64,000 nt of DNA from the NCBI RefSeq assembly GCF_026625765.1, contig NZ_CP113062.1:2790001-2854000 (forward strand), read 5' to 3'. The stretch is from Frigoribacterium sp. SL97 (GTDB lineage: Bacteria > Actinomycetota > Actinomycetes > Actinomycetales > Microbacteriaceae). A model generated the notes under the pieces. The model did not search any database, had not been told where the DNA came from, and worked only from the letters and a program-made list of their open reading frames with translations. The position numbers and the translations under genes were made by a program. Within the stretch, counting starts at the first letter, position 1. Every line of letters begins with the position of its first letter. This document shows, in pieces, positions 54,252-64,000 of the stretch.

Positions 54252-54293
54252 ATCGAGGCACCGGCGCGTCGAGATCGACCCGCCCGACGCGCG

Positions 54294-54299
54294 TACAGT
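54294..54299 (+). promoter_or_regulatory. -10 box of the metallo-hydrolase gene
   Basis: TACAGT ends seven bases before the ATG, with no ribosome site, so a leaderless transcript is expected. Confidence 0.45.
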
Positions 54300-54306
54300 C
54301 GCTGTC

Positions 54307-54942
54307 ATGCGCCTCACGAAGCTCGAACACGCCTGCCTGATCCTCGAGAAGGACGGGCGCAAGCTCGTCGTCGACCCCGGGTCGTTCACGGCTCCCCTCA
54401 TCGACCTGCACGACGTCGACGCCGTCGTGGTCACCCACGAGCACGCCGACCACTGGACGCCCGACCAGCTGACCCATCTGCTCGCCACGAACCCCGGGGT
54501 GACGGTCTACGGCCCCGCGGGCGTGGCCACGGCCGCCGAGGGCTTCGACGTGCACGTGGTCGGCGACGGAGACACGGTCGAGGTCGGCCCCTTCACGCTG
54601 GCCTTCCACGGCTCGCGGCACGCGGTCATCCACGAGAGCCTCCCGGTCGTCGACAACGTCGGCGTGCTCGTCGACGGGTCGCTGTTCTACCCGGGTGACC
54701 AGTTCACGGTCCCGCCCGTGCCGGTCGACGTCCTCGCGACGCCCGTCGGGGCGCCCTGGCTCAAGGTGGCCGAGGTGATCGACTACGTCGCGGCCGTCGC
54801 ACCCCGACTGGCCTTCCCCACCCACGAGCAGACGCTCTCCGGCCCCGGGCTCGCCATGCACTTCGACCGCATGAAGGCGTCCGCGCAGTCGATCGGTGGC
54901 GACGCCGTGAAGCTCGAGGCGCACGAGTCGATCGACCTCTAG
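54307..54942 (+). CDS. MBL-fold metallo-hydrolase
   Basis: A 211-residue metallo-beta-lactamase-fold protein of the UlaG/YtnP-like small type. The metal motif HEHADH is at H44-H49, further ligands lie in FHGSRHAVIH and FYPGDQF, and the final His in FPTHEQT. Substrate unknown. It is a single gene ending in a strong terminator shared with serA. Confidence 0.87.
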   Translation: MRLTKLEHACLILEKDGRKLVVDPGSFTAPLIDLHDVDAVVVTHEHADHWTPDQLTHLLATNPGVTVYGPAGVATAAEGFDVHVVGDGDTVEVGPFTLAFHGSRHAVIHESLPVVDNVGVLVDGSLFYPGDQFTVPPVPVDVLATPVGAPWLKVAEVIDYVAAVAPRLAFPTHEQTLSGPGLAMHFDRMKASAQSIGGDAVKLEAHESIDL

Positions 54943-54967
54943 CCCCACCCGCGAGGGGCACTCCCCC

Positions 54968-55021
54968 GACGACGAACCGCCCCCCTCCGGCCTGACCGGA
55001 TGAGGGGCGGTTCGTCGTCGG
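54968..55021. terminator. bidirectional terminator between hydrolase and serA
   Basis: Perfect 17-base arms (54968-54984 and 55005-55021) enclosing a smaller TCCGG/CCGGA stem. Placed between two convergent stops. Confidence 0.88.
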
Positions 55022-55030
55022 CCGCCGTGA

Positions 55031-56620
55031 CTACAGCGTGACGTCGATCTCGCGCAGCGTCTTCGCGTCGATGGCCACGCGCACCTTCTCGACGAGCTCG
55101 TCGGGCGCGGGGCTGTCGATGGTCAGGACGCTCAGCGCCTGACCACCGGCGCTCTGGCGGGCGATCTGCATGCCCGCGATGTTGATGCCGGCGTCACCGA
55201 ACTCGCGACCGTAGACCGCCACGATGCCGGGGCGATCGGTGTAGACCATCACGAGGTGGTGGGCCGCCAGGGGGACCTCGACGTCGTAGCCGTTGATCTC
55301 GACGATCTTCTCGACCTGCTTCGTGCCGGTCAGGGTGCCCGAGACCGAGATCTGCGAGCCGTCGCTGAGTGAGCCGCGCAGGGTGATGACGTTGCGGTAC
55401 TCGTCGCTGGTCGGGTCGGTGAGCAGACGAACGGTGATGCCGCGCTGCTCGGCCAGCAACGGCGCGTTCACGTAGCTCACCGACTCGCTGACGATGTTCG
55501 TGAAGATGCCCTTCAGGGCCGCCAGCTTCAACACGCTGACGTCGTACTCGACCAGGTCGCCGCGCACCTCGACGTCGACGCTCGTCAACGGGCTGTCGGC
55601 GAGGCCGGAGAACACCTGACCGATCTTCTCGACCAGGGGGATGCCGGGTCGCACGTAGGGGTCGATGACGCCGCCGGCCACGTTGACCGCGTCGGGGACG
55701 AGCTCGCCGCCGAGTGCGAGCCGCACCGAGCGGGCCACCGAGACGCCGGCCTTCTCCTGCGCCTCGTCCGTCGAGGCACCGAGGTGCGGGGTCACCACGA
55801 CGTTCTCGAGACCCAGCAGCTTCTGGTCGACCGGGGGCTCCTTCACGAACACGTCGAGTCCGGCACCGGCGATCTCGCCGGTGGTCAGGGCCTCGTACAG
55901 GCCGTCCTCGTCGATGAGGCCGCCGCGTGCCACGTTGACGACGAAGGCCGACTTCTTCATCGCCTTCATCTGCTCGAGGCCGATCATGCCGGTCGTCTCG
56001 GGGGTCTTGGGCATGTGGATCGTCACGAAGTCGCTCGTGGCGAGCAGCTCGTCGAGCGACAGCAGCGTGACCCCGAGCTGCTGGGCGCGGGCCGGCGTGA
56101 CGTAGGGGTCGTAGGCGACGACGTTCACGCCGAAGGCCTGCAGGCGCGCCGTGATGAGGGCGCCGATGCGGCCGAGGCCGACGATGCCGACCGTCTTCTC
56201 GTAGAGTTCGACGCCCGTGTACTTCGACCGCTTCCACTGCCCCTGGGCCAGGGCGGAGTGCGCTGCCGGGATGTGACGCGCGAGGCTGAGGATGTGACCG
56301 ACGGTAAGCTCGGCGGCGGAGATGATGTTCGACGTCGGTGCGTTGACGACCATGACACCGGCCGTGGTGGCCGCCTTGATGTCGACGTTGTCGAGCCCGA
56401 CGCCGGCGCGCGCGACGACCTTGAGCGACGGGGCGGCGGCGATGGCCTCGGCGTCGACCTGCGTCGCCGACCGCACGAGGATCGCGTCGGCGTCGGCCAG
56501 GGCGGCCAGCAGTGCGGGGCGGTCGGTGCCGTCCACCGATCGCACGTCGAAGTCGGGCCCGAGGGCGTCGACGGTTGCGGGTGACAGTTCTTCTGCGATC
56601 AACACGACGGGCTTGGCCAC
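55031..56620 (-). CDS. serA: D-3-phosphoglycerate dehydrogenase
   Basis: A 529-residue long-form PGDH, the first step of serine synthesis. NAD motif GLGRIG at 148-153, catalytic region with MPKTPET and the His in TPHLGASTDEAQ, then the allosteric intervening domain (about 320-450) and a C-terminal ACT domain for serine feedback. GTG start with AAGGA upstream. 160 bases separate it from the genes upstream. Confidence 0.96.
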   Translation of the reverse strand: MAKPVVLIAEELSPATVDALGPDFDVRSVDGTDRPALLAALADADAILVRSATQVDAEAIAAAPSLKVVARAGVGLDNVDIKAATTAGVMVVNAPTSNIISAAELTVGHILSLARHIPAAHSALAQGQWKRSKYTGVELYEKTVGIVGLGRIGALITARLQAFGVNVVAYDPYVTPARAQQLGVTLLSLDELLATSDFVTIHMPKTPETTGMIGLEQMKAMKKSAFVVNVARGGLIDEDGLYEALTTGEIAGAGLDVFVKEPPVDQKLLGLENVVVTPHLGASTDEAQEKAGVSVARSVRLALGGELVPDAVNVAGGVIDPYVRPGIPLVEKIGQVFSGLADSPLTSVDVEVRGDLVEYDVSVLKLAALKGIFTNIVSESVSYVNAPLLAEQRGITVRLLTDPTSDEYRNVITLRGSLSDGSQISVSGTLTGTKQVEKIVEINGYDVEVPLAAHHLVMVYTDRPGIVAVYGREFGDAGINIAGMQIARQSAGGQALSVLTIDSPAPDELVEKVRVAIDAKTLREIDVTL

Positions 56621-56750
56621 GGGGCGGACGTCCTTCTCTGGATGATGTTCGGTGAGGGGCCGCGACGCGCCGTGGGCGCGGCTGATGACGACTCTATCGA
56701 CTCGCGCGGATCGTTACGTCCGCATGACGACGTCCCCGGTGGGCGGCGTC

Positions 56751-56776
56751 ACGGACGCGGCCCGCGCCTCCTGGGC
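56751..56776 (+). repeat. 26-bp repeat copy B
   Basis: Identical over 26 bases to 27174-27199. This copy lies in non-coding DNA, four bases beyond the stop of the His-rich membrane protein gene. Confidence 0.65.
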
Positions 56777-56780
56777 TCGC

Positions 56781-57227
56781 TCAGACGGTCGTGACGTAGG
56801 CCGTCAGGGTCAGCGACACGGCCGCCACGAGACCCAGGGCCGCGAACAGCGCCAGCGTGAACTTCCACAGTTCACGACGGCGCCCCACCACGATCGCCGC
56901 GACGAAGGCCAGCGGCGGCACGACGACACCCACGATCAGCGGCACCCACGGGGGTGAGACCACCAGGCCGTCGAGGCCGTTCTCACGGTAGAACTCGTTG
57001 TTCTGCGTGAAGACCTGCGGCACGAGCACGAGGTTCGAGATGGCCTCGAACAGGTCGAAGGCGAAGAAGACGGCGAAGACGATCGCCACGGCGAGGTAGA
57101 AGAAGAAGAAGGAGGCGCGGCCCGGTTCGCTCGCGTCGCCTGCCGTCACCGAGACGGCGTCGTGCTCGTGGTTGTCGCCGTGGTCGTGGTCGTGCTCGTG
57201 CTCGTGCTCGTGGCCGTGGTCGTTCAT
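56781..57227 (-). CDS. small membrane protein with His-rich N-terminus
   Basis: A 148-residue protein. The first 23 residues contain about ten His among Asp/Glu (HGHEHEHEHDHDHGD), a likely metal-binding stretch. Three hydrophobic segments follow (about 40-62, 90-112 and 122-145). I do not recognise a family. ATG overlaps the stop of the next gene upstream by four bases. Confidence 0.7.
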   Translation of the reverse strand: MNDHGHEHEHEHDHDHGDNHEHDAVSVTAGDASEPGRASFFFFYLAVAIVFAVFFAFDLFEAISNLVLVPQVFTQNNEFYRENGLDGLVVSPPWVPLIVGVVVPPLAFVAAIVVGRRRELWKFTLALFAALGLVAAVSLTLTAYVTTV

Positions 57228-57727
57228 GCGGAGCCTCCCGTCACGAGGGGCCAGGGGGCCACGAGGAGCGCGCCGAGGGCCATCCACGCGAGGCGACGGC
57301 CCGTGCGATCGACGGGGACGAGGACGATGACGGCCACGAACCACGCGATCGGGGCCACCACGGCGAACAGTTCGCCGAGGTTCCACATGAGCGACGAGAT
57401 CGCATCGGTGAACGGGTTGGTGAAGTCGCCGACGGCGACGATCCAGCCCGCGGCCCAGAGGAGGAACACGCCGCCGAGGACGCCGTGGACCACGAGCGAC
57501 GCCGAACTCATCACCGCGGGGCCGTCGTCGACGTCGTCCTCGTCTTCTTCGTCCGGGTCGACGGGCTCGTCGACGGGCTCGTCGCCTGCACCGTCCGACC
57601 GCCGGGCACGACGCGGACGACCCGTCGGCGCAGGCCCCTCGACGTGGCTGCTGTCGGCCTCGTCACCCCAGGTCAGGGCGTCATCGGCGTCGCCGCCGGT
57701 CGGCACCCGCGGGTCGGCTGGCGTCAT
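57224..57727 (-). CDS. hypothetical membrane protein, acidic N-terminus
   Basis: A 167-residue protein: a disordered, acidic first 72 residues (DEPVDEPVDPDEEDEDD), then two to three transmembrane segments (about 80-100, 115-135, 142-160). No family recognised. ATG overlaps the mtlD stop and its own stop overlaps the next gene, so mtlD and the two membrane genes form one operon. Confidence 0.68.
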   Translation of the reverse strand: MTPADPRVPTGGDADDALTWGDEADSSHVEGPAPTGRPRRARRSDGAGDEPVDEPVDPDEEDEDDVDDGPAVMSSASLVVHGVLGGVFLLWAAGWIVAVGDFTNPFTDAISSLMWNLGELFAVVAPIAWFVAVIVLVPVDRTGRRLAWMALGALLVAPWPLVTGGSA

Positions 57728-58863
57728 GCGGTGAGCTTGGACGAGACCGCCGCGAGCAACGCGGGGAACAGCGGGTGGTCGTCCTGGACGCCCGTCAGCG
57801 TGCGCGTCAGCTCGTCGGCGGCGAGGCCCGAGCTCAGCAGCGACTGCAGCTCGACGCTCTCGACGTCGTCCGGCACGGAGAAGTCGAGGGCGGCACGCAC
57901 GGCGCGGACGAGTGCGTCGTAGGGCAGCCCCCGCTCGGCGGCCTGGGCCGCGGGACCCACGAACCGCTCGTGGCGGCTGAGCTTGCGGAGGGGGTTGCGG
58001 CCGACGCGTTCGGTCGTGTCGGGGAGGTGCGGGTTGGCGATGCGGACGAGGTTCTTCTCGATGTAGGACTGCTGCTCGTCGGCGTCGAGCTCGTGCTTGG
58101 CCACGAGCAGGCCCTTCGTCTCGGCGAGGACGCCGCGGACCTCGGCCATGACCTCGGCGTCGTCCAGGGCCTCACGGATGCTCGTGAGCCCCTTGCGGAA
58201 CCCATGATAAGCGGCCGCGGCGTGGGCGGTGTTGACCGTGAAGAGCTTGCGCTCGATGAAGGGCTCGAGGTCGGCGACCCAGGTGACGCCCTCGATGTCG
58301 GGGCGGTGCTCGCCGAACGGCGTGCTCTCGACGACCCATTCGAAGAACGACTCGATGGTGACGTCGAGCGTGCCGCCGGCCTGCTCGGGCACGATCCGGT
58401 CGATGGCACAGTTCGCGAAGACGGCGTTCTCGGCCGGATCGTGCTCGCGCACCGCGGCCGCCAACGAGTCGGTGGCGTTGATGGCGTTCTCGCACGCGAT
58501 GACGGAGAGCGACGCCCGATCGGCGGACCGCTGGGCCAGCCCCTTGGCGATGACCGGTGCGACGAACGGCAGGATGCGGGCACCGACCGCGGTGGTCACG
58601 ACGTCGGCGGTCGCGATCTCGGCGACGAGGGCCGCCTCGTCGGTGCGGCTGTTGATGGCGCGATAACCGTCGACGACGGTCGTACGGCTGTCTTCACCGA
58701 CCTCGTGCACCTCGAACGACGACTGCGACTGCAGCGCCCCGATCAGGTCGTCGTTCACGTCGGCGAAGACGACCTCGTAACCACTCGCGTGGAGGAACTG
58801 GGCGACGAAGCCCCGACCGATGTTGCCGGCGCCGAAGTGCACGGCCTTCTTGCTGTGAGCCAT
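57724..58863 (-). CDS. mtlD: mannitol-1-phosphate 5-dehydrogenase
   Basis: A 379-residue long-chain polyol dehydrogenase that turns mannitol-1-phosphate into fructose-6-phosphate with NAD. The nucleotide motif GAGNIGRG is at 11-18 and the catalytic Lys region is in ERKLFTVNTAHAAAAY. Start ATG at 58863 preferred over one four codons upstream. No mannitol PTS or regulator gene lies nearby, which is unusual; the partners downstream are unknown membrane proteins. Confidence 0.9.
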   Translation of the reverse strand: MAHSKKAVHFGAGNIGRGFVAQFLHASGYEVVFADVNDDLIGALQSQSSFEVHEVGEDSRTTVVDGYRAINSRTDEAALVAEIATADVVTTAVGARILPFVAPVIAKGLAQRSADRASLSVIACENAINATDSLAAAVREHDPAENAVFANCAIDRIVPEQAGGTLDVTIESFFEWVVESTPFGEHRPDIEGVTWVADLEPFIERKLFTVNTAHAAAAYHGFRKGLTSIREALDDAEVMAEVRGVLAETKGLLVAKHELDADEQQSYIEKNLVRIANPHLPDTTERVGRNPLRKLSRHERFVGPAAQAAERGLPYDALVRAVRAALDFSVPDDVESVELQSLLSSGLAADELTRTLTGVQDDHPLFPALLAAVSSKLTA

Positions 58864-58903
58864 GCCATAGATCATGCCACGACGTCACCGCGCCGGCGGA
58901 CGG

Positions 58904-58941
58904 CGAGAGGGCCCCGCACCGGGTGGTGCGGGGCCCTCTCG
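58904..58941 (-). terminator. ilvC terminator
   Basis: Perfect 17-base arms (58904-58920 and 58925-58941), GGGT loop, 24 bases beyond the ilvC stop on the minus strand. Confidence 0.88.
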
Positions 58942-58965
58942 GGTGGTTCCGGTGCTGCGTCGAGG

Positions 58966-59992
<1,027 letters not shown>

Positions 59993-60064
59993 GGTGTGGT
60001 TCTCCTTGGGTGGTGACGGTGGGGTGTCGGGGCGAGGAGGCGCGGTGCGCGACCCCTCGCGGGT

Positions 60065-60571
60065 TCAGTTCTTGAAGACGCGGTCGGTGATCGACTTCGC
60101 GCCGCGGCCGATGGCCAACAGGCCCGACTGCGAGATCTCCTTGATGCCGTAGGGCTCGAGCACGCGGAGCAGCGCCGTCGTCTTGCCGGTGTCGCCCGTG
60201 ACCTCGATGACGAGGGCGTCGGTCGACACGTCGACCACCGAGGCGCGGAAGAGGGTGACGGCCTCGAGCACCTGCGAGCGGGTCGTGTTGTCGACGCGCA
60301 CCTTGATCAGCAGGTGCTCGCGCTGCACGGACTGCGAGTAGTCCAGCTCGACGATCTTGATCACGTTGATGAGCTTGTTCAGCTGCTTGGTGACCTGCTC
60401 GAGCGGCAGTTCTTCGACGTCGACGACGACCGTGATGCGGCTCAGCCCCTCGACCTCGCTCTTGCCGACGGCGAGGCTCTCGATGTTGAAGCCGCGCCGG
60501 GCGAAGAGGCCGGCGACACGGGTCAGCAGACCCGGCTTGTCTTCGACGAGCAGGGACAGGACGTGGCTCAT
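60065..60571 (-). CDS. ilvN: acetolactate synthase small subunit
   Basis: A 168-residue regulatory subunit with an N-terminal ACT domain (LSLLVEDKPGLLTRVAGLFARRG near the start) that binds valine for feedback control of the large subunit, and a C-terminal domain. The ATG overlaps the ilvB stop by four bases (ATGA); 72 bases separate it from ilvC. Confidence 0.95.
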   Translation of the reverse strand: MSHVLSLLVEDKPGLLTRVAGLFARRGFNIESLAVGKSEVEGLSRITVVVDVEELPLEQVTKQLNKLINVIKIVELDYSQSVQREHLLIKVRVDNTTRSQVLEAVTLFRASVVDVSTDALVIEVTGDTGKTTALLRVLEPYGIKEISQSGLLAIGRGAKSITDRVFKN

Positions 60572-62460
60572 GCGTGTTCTCCGGTCATGTCGCCGTCGCG
60601 GGTGGTGTCGGAGGCGCTCGTGCCCGGCGCCTCGTCGTCCCACTCGGGAGCGAGGGCGCGGGCGTGCTGGATCTCGGAGTTCGAGACCCCCTGCGGCACC
60701 ATCGGCCAGACCATCGCGTCGCGGCTGACGACGAAGTCGATGACGACCGGGCGGTCGTTGGTCGCGAGGGCGAGCTCGATGGCCGCGTCGACCTCGTCCT
60801 CGGTGCGGACCCGGATGCCCAGGGCGCCGTAGGCGTCGGCGAGCTTGACGAAGTCCGGCACCATGCGCGTCTCGTGACCCGTGTTGAGGTCGGTGAACGA
60901 GTGGCGCCCCTCGTAGAAGAGCGTCTGCCACTGCCGCACCATGCCGAGCGACGAGTTGTTGATGATCGCGACCTTGATCGGGATGTCGTTGATGACGCAG
61001 GTGGCCAACTCCTGGTTGGTCATCTGGAAGCAGCCGTCGCCGTCGATGGCCCACACCACGCGGTCGGGCTGGGCGACCTTGGCCCCCATGGCGGCCGGGA
61101 CCGAATAGCCCATCGTGCCCGCGCCTCCGGAGTTGAGCCAGGCGTGCGGGCGCTCGTACTCGATGAACTGGGCCGCCCACATCTGGTGCTGGCCGACGCC
61201 GGAGGCGTAGATCGCCTCGGGGCCGGAGAGCTGCCCGATGCGCTGGATGATCGCCTGGGGTGACAGCAGGCCGTCGTCGGGCTGGGTGTAGCCGAGCGGG
61301 AACTGTTCGCGAAGACCCTCGAGGTGCTCCCACCACGCCGCGATGTCGGGCTTGACCCCACCCGTGACCTCGGCGAACGCGCTCGTGAGGTCGGGGATGA
61401 CGACCTTGGCGTCACCCACGATGGGCACGTCGGCGATGCGGATCTTCGAGATCTCGGCGGGGTCGATGTCGACGTGGACGACCTTGGCACCGGGCGCGAA
61501 GAGCTCGGCCTTGCCGGTCACCCGGTCGTCGAAGCGCGCGCCGAGGGCGATGATGAGGTCGCTCTCCTGGAGTCCCAGCACGGCCGGCACCGTGCCGTGC
61601 ATGCCGGGCATCCCGAGGTGTTGCGGGTGGGTGTCGGGGAACGCACCGCGGGCCATCAGGGTGGTGACGACGGGAGCCCCGGTGAGCTCGACGAGGGCCT
61701 TGAGCTCGGCCGACGCCCCGGCGCGGATCACGCCGCCGCCGACGTAGAAGACGGGTTGCTTGGCGTCGGCGATCATCTGGGCCGCGGCGGTGATCTGCTT
61801 GCCGTGCGCCCTCGTCACCGGTCGGTAGCCCGGCAGGTCGACGACGGGCGGCCAGATGAAGGGTGCGCTGTTCTGCTGCGCGTCCTTCGTGATGTCGACG
61901 AGCACCGGGCCGGGACGCCCCGTGCTCGCGATCTGGTACGCGGCGGCGAGCGTCGCCGGGATGTCCTCGGGCTTGGTCACCAGGAACGAGTGCTTCGTGA
62001 TCGGCATCGTGATGCCGACGATGTCGGCCTCCTGGAAGGCGTCGGTGCCCATGAGGGTCGAGAAGACCTGCCCGGTGATGGCCAGCAGCGGCATGCTGTC
62101 CATGTAGGCGTCCGCGATCGCCGTGACGAGGTTCGTCGCGCCGGGGCCGGACGTCGCGATCGCGACGCCGACGCGACCGGACGCGGCGGCGTAGCCCTCG
62201 GCGGCGTGCCCGGCGCCCTGCTCGTGGCGGACCAGGATGTGTCGGATCGCCGTCGAGGCCATCAACTCGTCGTAGAACGGGATGATGGCTCCGCCGGGCA
62301 ACCCGAAGACGTCGGTGACGCCCAGGTGCTCGAGCGACTTGAGGATGGCGCCCGACCCGGTCAGCACGGGAGGCGCGGTCGGCGCCCCGACGGACGCGCC
62401 GGCGCTCGGCCGGGCCGTCCGCGTCGCGGTGCCGGGCGTGGGGGTGGACTCTGCAGGCAT
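60568..62460 (-). CDS. ilvB: acetolactate synthase large subunit
   Basis: A 630-residue ThDP enzyme forming acetolactate or acetohydroxybutyrate. The catalytic Glu is in VRHEQGAGHAAEGYA, the ThDP/metal motif in AIDGDGCFQMTNQEL, and GPGATN is present. The first 35 residues are a Thr/Ala/Pro-rich lead that includes an APP from a copy of the recurrent motif. GGGAACC precedes the ATG at 62460. First of ilvB-ilvN-ilvC. Confidence 0.96.
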   Translation of the reverse strand: MPAESTPTPGTATRTARPSAGASVGAPTAPPVLTGSGAILKSLEHLGVTDVFGLPGGAIIPFYDELMASTAIRHILVRHEQGAGHAAEGYAAASGRVGVAIATSGPGATNLVTAIADAYMDSMPLLAITGQVFSTLMGTDAFQEADIVGITMPITKHSFLVTKPEDIPATLAAAYQIASTGRPGPVLVDITKDAQQNSAPFIWPPVVDLPGYRPVTRAHGKQITAAAQMIADAKQPVFYVGGGVIRAGASAELKALVELTGAPVVTTLMARGAFPDTHPQHLGMPGMHGTVPAVLGLQESDLIIALGARFDDRVTGKAELFAPGAKVVHVDIDPAEISKIRIADVPIVGDAKVVIPDLTSAFAEVTGGVKPDIAAWWEHLEGLREQFPLGYTQPDDGLLSPQAIIQRIGQLSGPEAIYASGVGQHQMWAAQFIEYERPHAWLNSGGAGTMGYSVPAAMGAKVAQPDRVVWAIDGDGCFQMTNQELATCVINDIPIKVAIINNSSLGMVRQWQTLFYEGRHSFTDLNTGHETRMVPDFVKLADAYGALGIRVRTEDEVDAAIELALATNDRPVVIDFVVSRDAMVWPMVPQGVSNSEIQHARALAPEWDDEAPGTSASDTTRDGDMTGEHA

Positions 62461-62564
62461 CAGTGCCGGTTCCCTGTTCGTGGTCGGTGATCGATGGTGA
62501 CGGTGCGGGACGCGGCCGTGCACGGGGTGCGACGTCGCGACGGCTCGACCGGCGGTGGGACGCG

Positions 62565-64000
62565 TCAGTAGGTGACGGCGCCCTCGGCCGCGGAGCGGAC
62601 CTGGCGTGCGTACTTCGCGAGGACACCGCGGGTGTAGCGCGGGGGAAGCGGTGCCCAGCCGTCTCGGCGGGCTTCCAGCTCTGCGGCGTCGACGAGTAGG
62701 TCGATCGAGCGAGCGGCGATGTCGACCCGAATCAAGTCACCATCGCGCACGAAGGCGATCGGACCGGAGTCGACCGCTTCGGGTGCTATGTGGCCGATGC
62801 ACAGGCCGGTTGTGCCGCCTGAGAATCGTCCGTCCGTCAACAGTAGTACATCTTTGCCGAGCCCTGCGCCCTTGATGGCCGCGGTGATGGCGAGCATCTC
62901 GCGCATGCCCGGGCCGCCCTTGGGGCCCTCGTAGCGGATGACGACCACGTCGCCGGACTCGATGCGCCCCTCGGTGAGGGCGTCCATGGCGCCACGTTCG
63001 CGTTCGAAGACCTTCGCCGGCCCCTCGAACACCGACGCGTCGAAGCCCGCCGTCTTGACGACGGCGCCCTCGGGGGCCATCGAGCCGCTGAGGACGGTGA
63101 GGCCGCCGGTCGCGTGGATCGGGTTGTCGAGCGTCCGCAGCACCTCGCCGTCGAGCGGCTTCGGCTTGATGGACTCGAGGTTCTCGGCGACGGTCTTGCC
63201 GGTGACGGTGAGGCAGTCGCCGTGCAGCAGACCCGCGTCGAGCAGCGCCTTCATGACGACGGGGACGCCACCCATGCGGTCGACGTCGTTCATGACGTAC
63301 TTGCCGAAGGGCTTGAGGTCGCCGATGTGCGGCACCTTGTCGCCGATGCGGTTGAAGTCGTCGATGGTCAGGTCGACCTCGGCCTCGTACGCGATGGCGA
63401 GCAGGTGCAACACGACGTTGGTCGAGCCACCGAAGGCCATGGCCACGGCGATGGCGTTCTCGAACGCCTTCTTGGTGAGGATGTCGCGCGTCGTGATGCC
63501 CTGACGGAGCATCTCGACGACGGCCTCGCCCGAACGGTGGGCGAAGTAGTCGCGGCGGCGGTCGGCCGACGGCGGGGCCGCCGAACCGGGGAGGCTCATG
63601 CCGAGGGCCTCGGCGACGCTGGCCATGGTGTTGGCCGTGTACATCCCGCCACAGGCGCCCTCGCCCGGCACGATGGCGCACTCGATCGCCTTCAGGTCGT
63701 CGTCGCTCATGTTGCCGGCCTTGTAGGCGCCCACGGCCTCGAACGAGTCGATGATCGTGACGTTCTTCTCGGTGCCGTCGCTGAGCTTGACCCAACCGGG
63801 GGCGACGCTGCCGGCGTAGAGGAAGACGCTGGCGAGGTCGAGCCGGGCGGCGGCCATCAGCATGCCGGGCAGCGACTTGTCGCAACCGGCGAGCAACACC
63901 GACCCGTCGAGCCGCTCGGCGTTCATGACGACCTCGACGCTGTCGGCGATCACCTCGCGTGAGACCAGCGAAAAGTGCATGCCCTCGTGGCCCATCGAGA
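62565..64000 (-). CDS. ilvD: dihydroxy-acid dehydratase, 5' end beyond the window
   Basis: The last 478 residues of IlvD, which dehydrates dihydroxy acids to 2-oxoacids in branched-chain synthesis. The first visible residues (SMGHEGMHFSLVSREVIADS) are internal to the family, so the start lies past 64000. Cluster-related motifs LAGCDKSLPGM and GACGGMYTANTM are present, as is FSGGTTGLCIGH. About 200 bases near 62,680-62,870 use rare codons (GTA, CTA, TTG, CGA, ATA, GCA) unlike the rest. Upstream of ilvB by 104 bases. Confidence 0.95.
   Translation of the reverse strand, partial: SMGHEGMHFSLVSREVIADSVEVVMNAERLDGSVLLAGCDKSLPGMLMAAARLDLASVFLYAGSVAPGWVKLSDGTEKNVTIIDSFEAVGAYKAGNMSDDDLKAIECAIVPGEGACGGMYTANTMASVAEALGMSLPGSAAPPSADRRRDYFAHRSGEAVVEMLRQGITTRDILTKKAFENAIAVAMAFGGSTNVVLHLLAIAYEAEVDLTIDDFNRIGDKVPHIGDLKPFGKYVMNDVDRMGGVPVVMKALLDAGLLHGDCLTVTGKTVAENLESIKPKPLDGEVLRTLDNPIHATGGLTVLSGSMAPEGAVVKTAGFDASVFEGPAKVFERERGAMDALTEGRIESGDVVVIRYEGPKGGPGMREMLAITAAIKGAGLGKDVLLLTDGRFSGGTTGLCIGHIAPEAVDSGPIAFVRDGDLIRVDIAARSIDLLVDAAELEARRDGWAPLPPRYTRGVLAKYARQVRSAAEGAVTY

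Noticed and set aside
62461..62564. Branched-chain leader peptide and attenuator before ilvB
   Set aside because: No short frame rich in Val, Leu or Ile and no competing stems were seen in the 104 bases.

Overview
The window is 64 kb of very GC-rich chromosomal DNA that is almost fully coding, with many ATGA/GTGA gene overlaps and frequent GTG starts. Gene order and protein character point to an actinobacterium, most likely of the family Microbacteriaceae (Frigoribacterium/Curtobacterium/Clavibacter-like). This is inferred from synteny and protein similarity remembered by eye; no database search was run and the genus is not settled.

Layout. (1) 1-18.5 kb is the conserved actinobacterial housekeeping block around rpsB: rpsB (start only), an inserted sugar MFS transporter, an M23-like secreted protein, xerC-type recombinase, dprA, yifB, yraN, DUF2469, rnhB, lepB, rplS, a membrane protein, map, trmD, rimM, KH protein, rpsP, a YbdK-type GCS2 ligase, ffh, lipB-lipA, ftsY. 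(2) 18.5-38.6 kb: a terC-family gene behind a yybP-ykoY (Mn2+) riboswitch, a histidine phosphatase, then the smc-mutM-rnc-rpmF-yceD block, a moxR-DUF58-transglutaminase cluster, coaD, recG, an acyl-CoA dehydrogenase, rsmD, thiL and a DUF3515 lipoprotein. (3) 38.6-45.2 kb: ddl, gpsA, plsC, murA, leuD, leuC, all on the minus strand. (4) 45.4-54.9 kb is the more accessory part: a tandem pair of membrane-anchored beta-propeller proteins of unknown function, an AlkB-like demethylase behind a textbook LexA/SOS box, a LacI regulator with a CUT1 sugar ABC transporter, tRNA-Glu(CTC), and a metallo-hydrolase. (5) 55-64 kb: serA, two small membrane proteins with mtlD, and ilvC-ilvN-ilvB-ilvD.

Three genes are broken by single-base indels as the sequence stands: the transglutaminase gene (near 29,100), the second propeller gene (near 47,806) and ilvC (near 59,695). 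All three repair to family-like proteins by one base, two of them in short homopolymers, so base-calling error must be excluded before any biology is read into them.

Unexplained structure. A short motif, core AGGAGGCGCGG in either orientation, recurs about 30 times by eye, in intergenic DNA, gene ends and protein linkers, far above a rough chance expectation. Two 26-base copies are identical over their whole length. The rpsB leader holds five inverted repeats, and several genes look leaderless with a TANNNT box 6-8 bases before the start codon, including an overlapping divergent pair at thiL/DUF3515. No CRISPR array, insertion sequence or prophage was seen.
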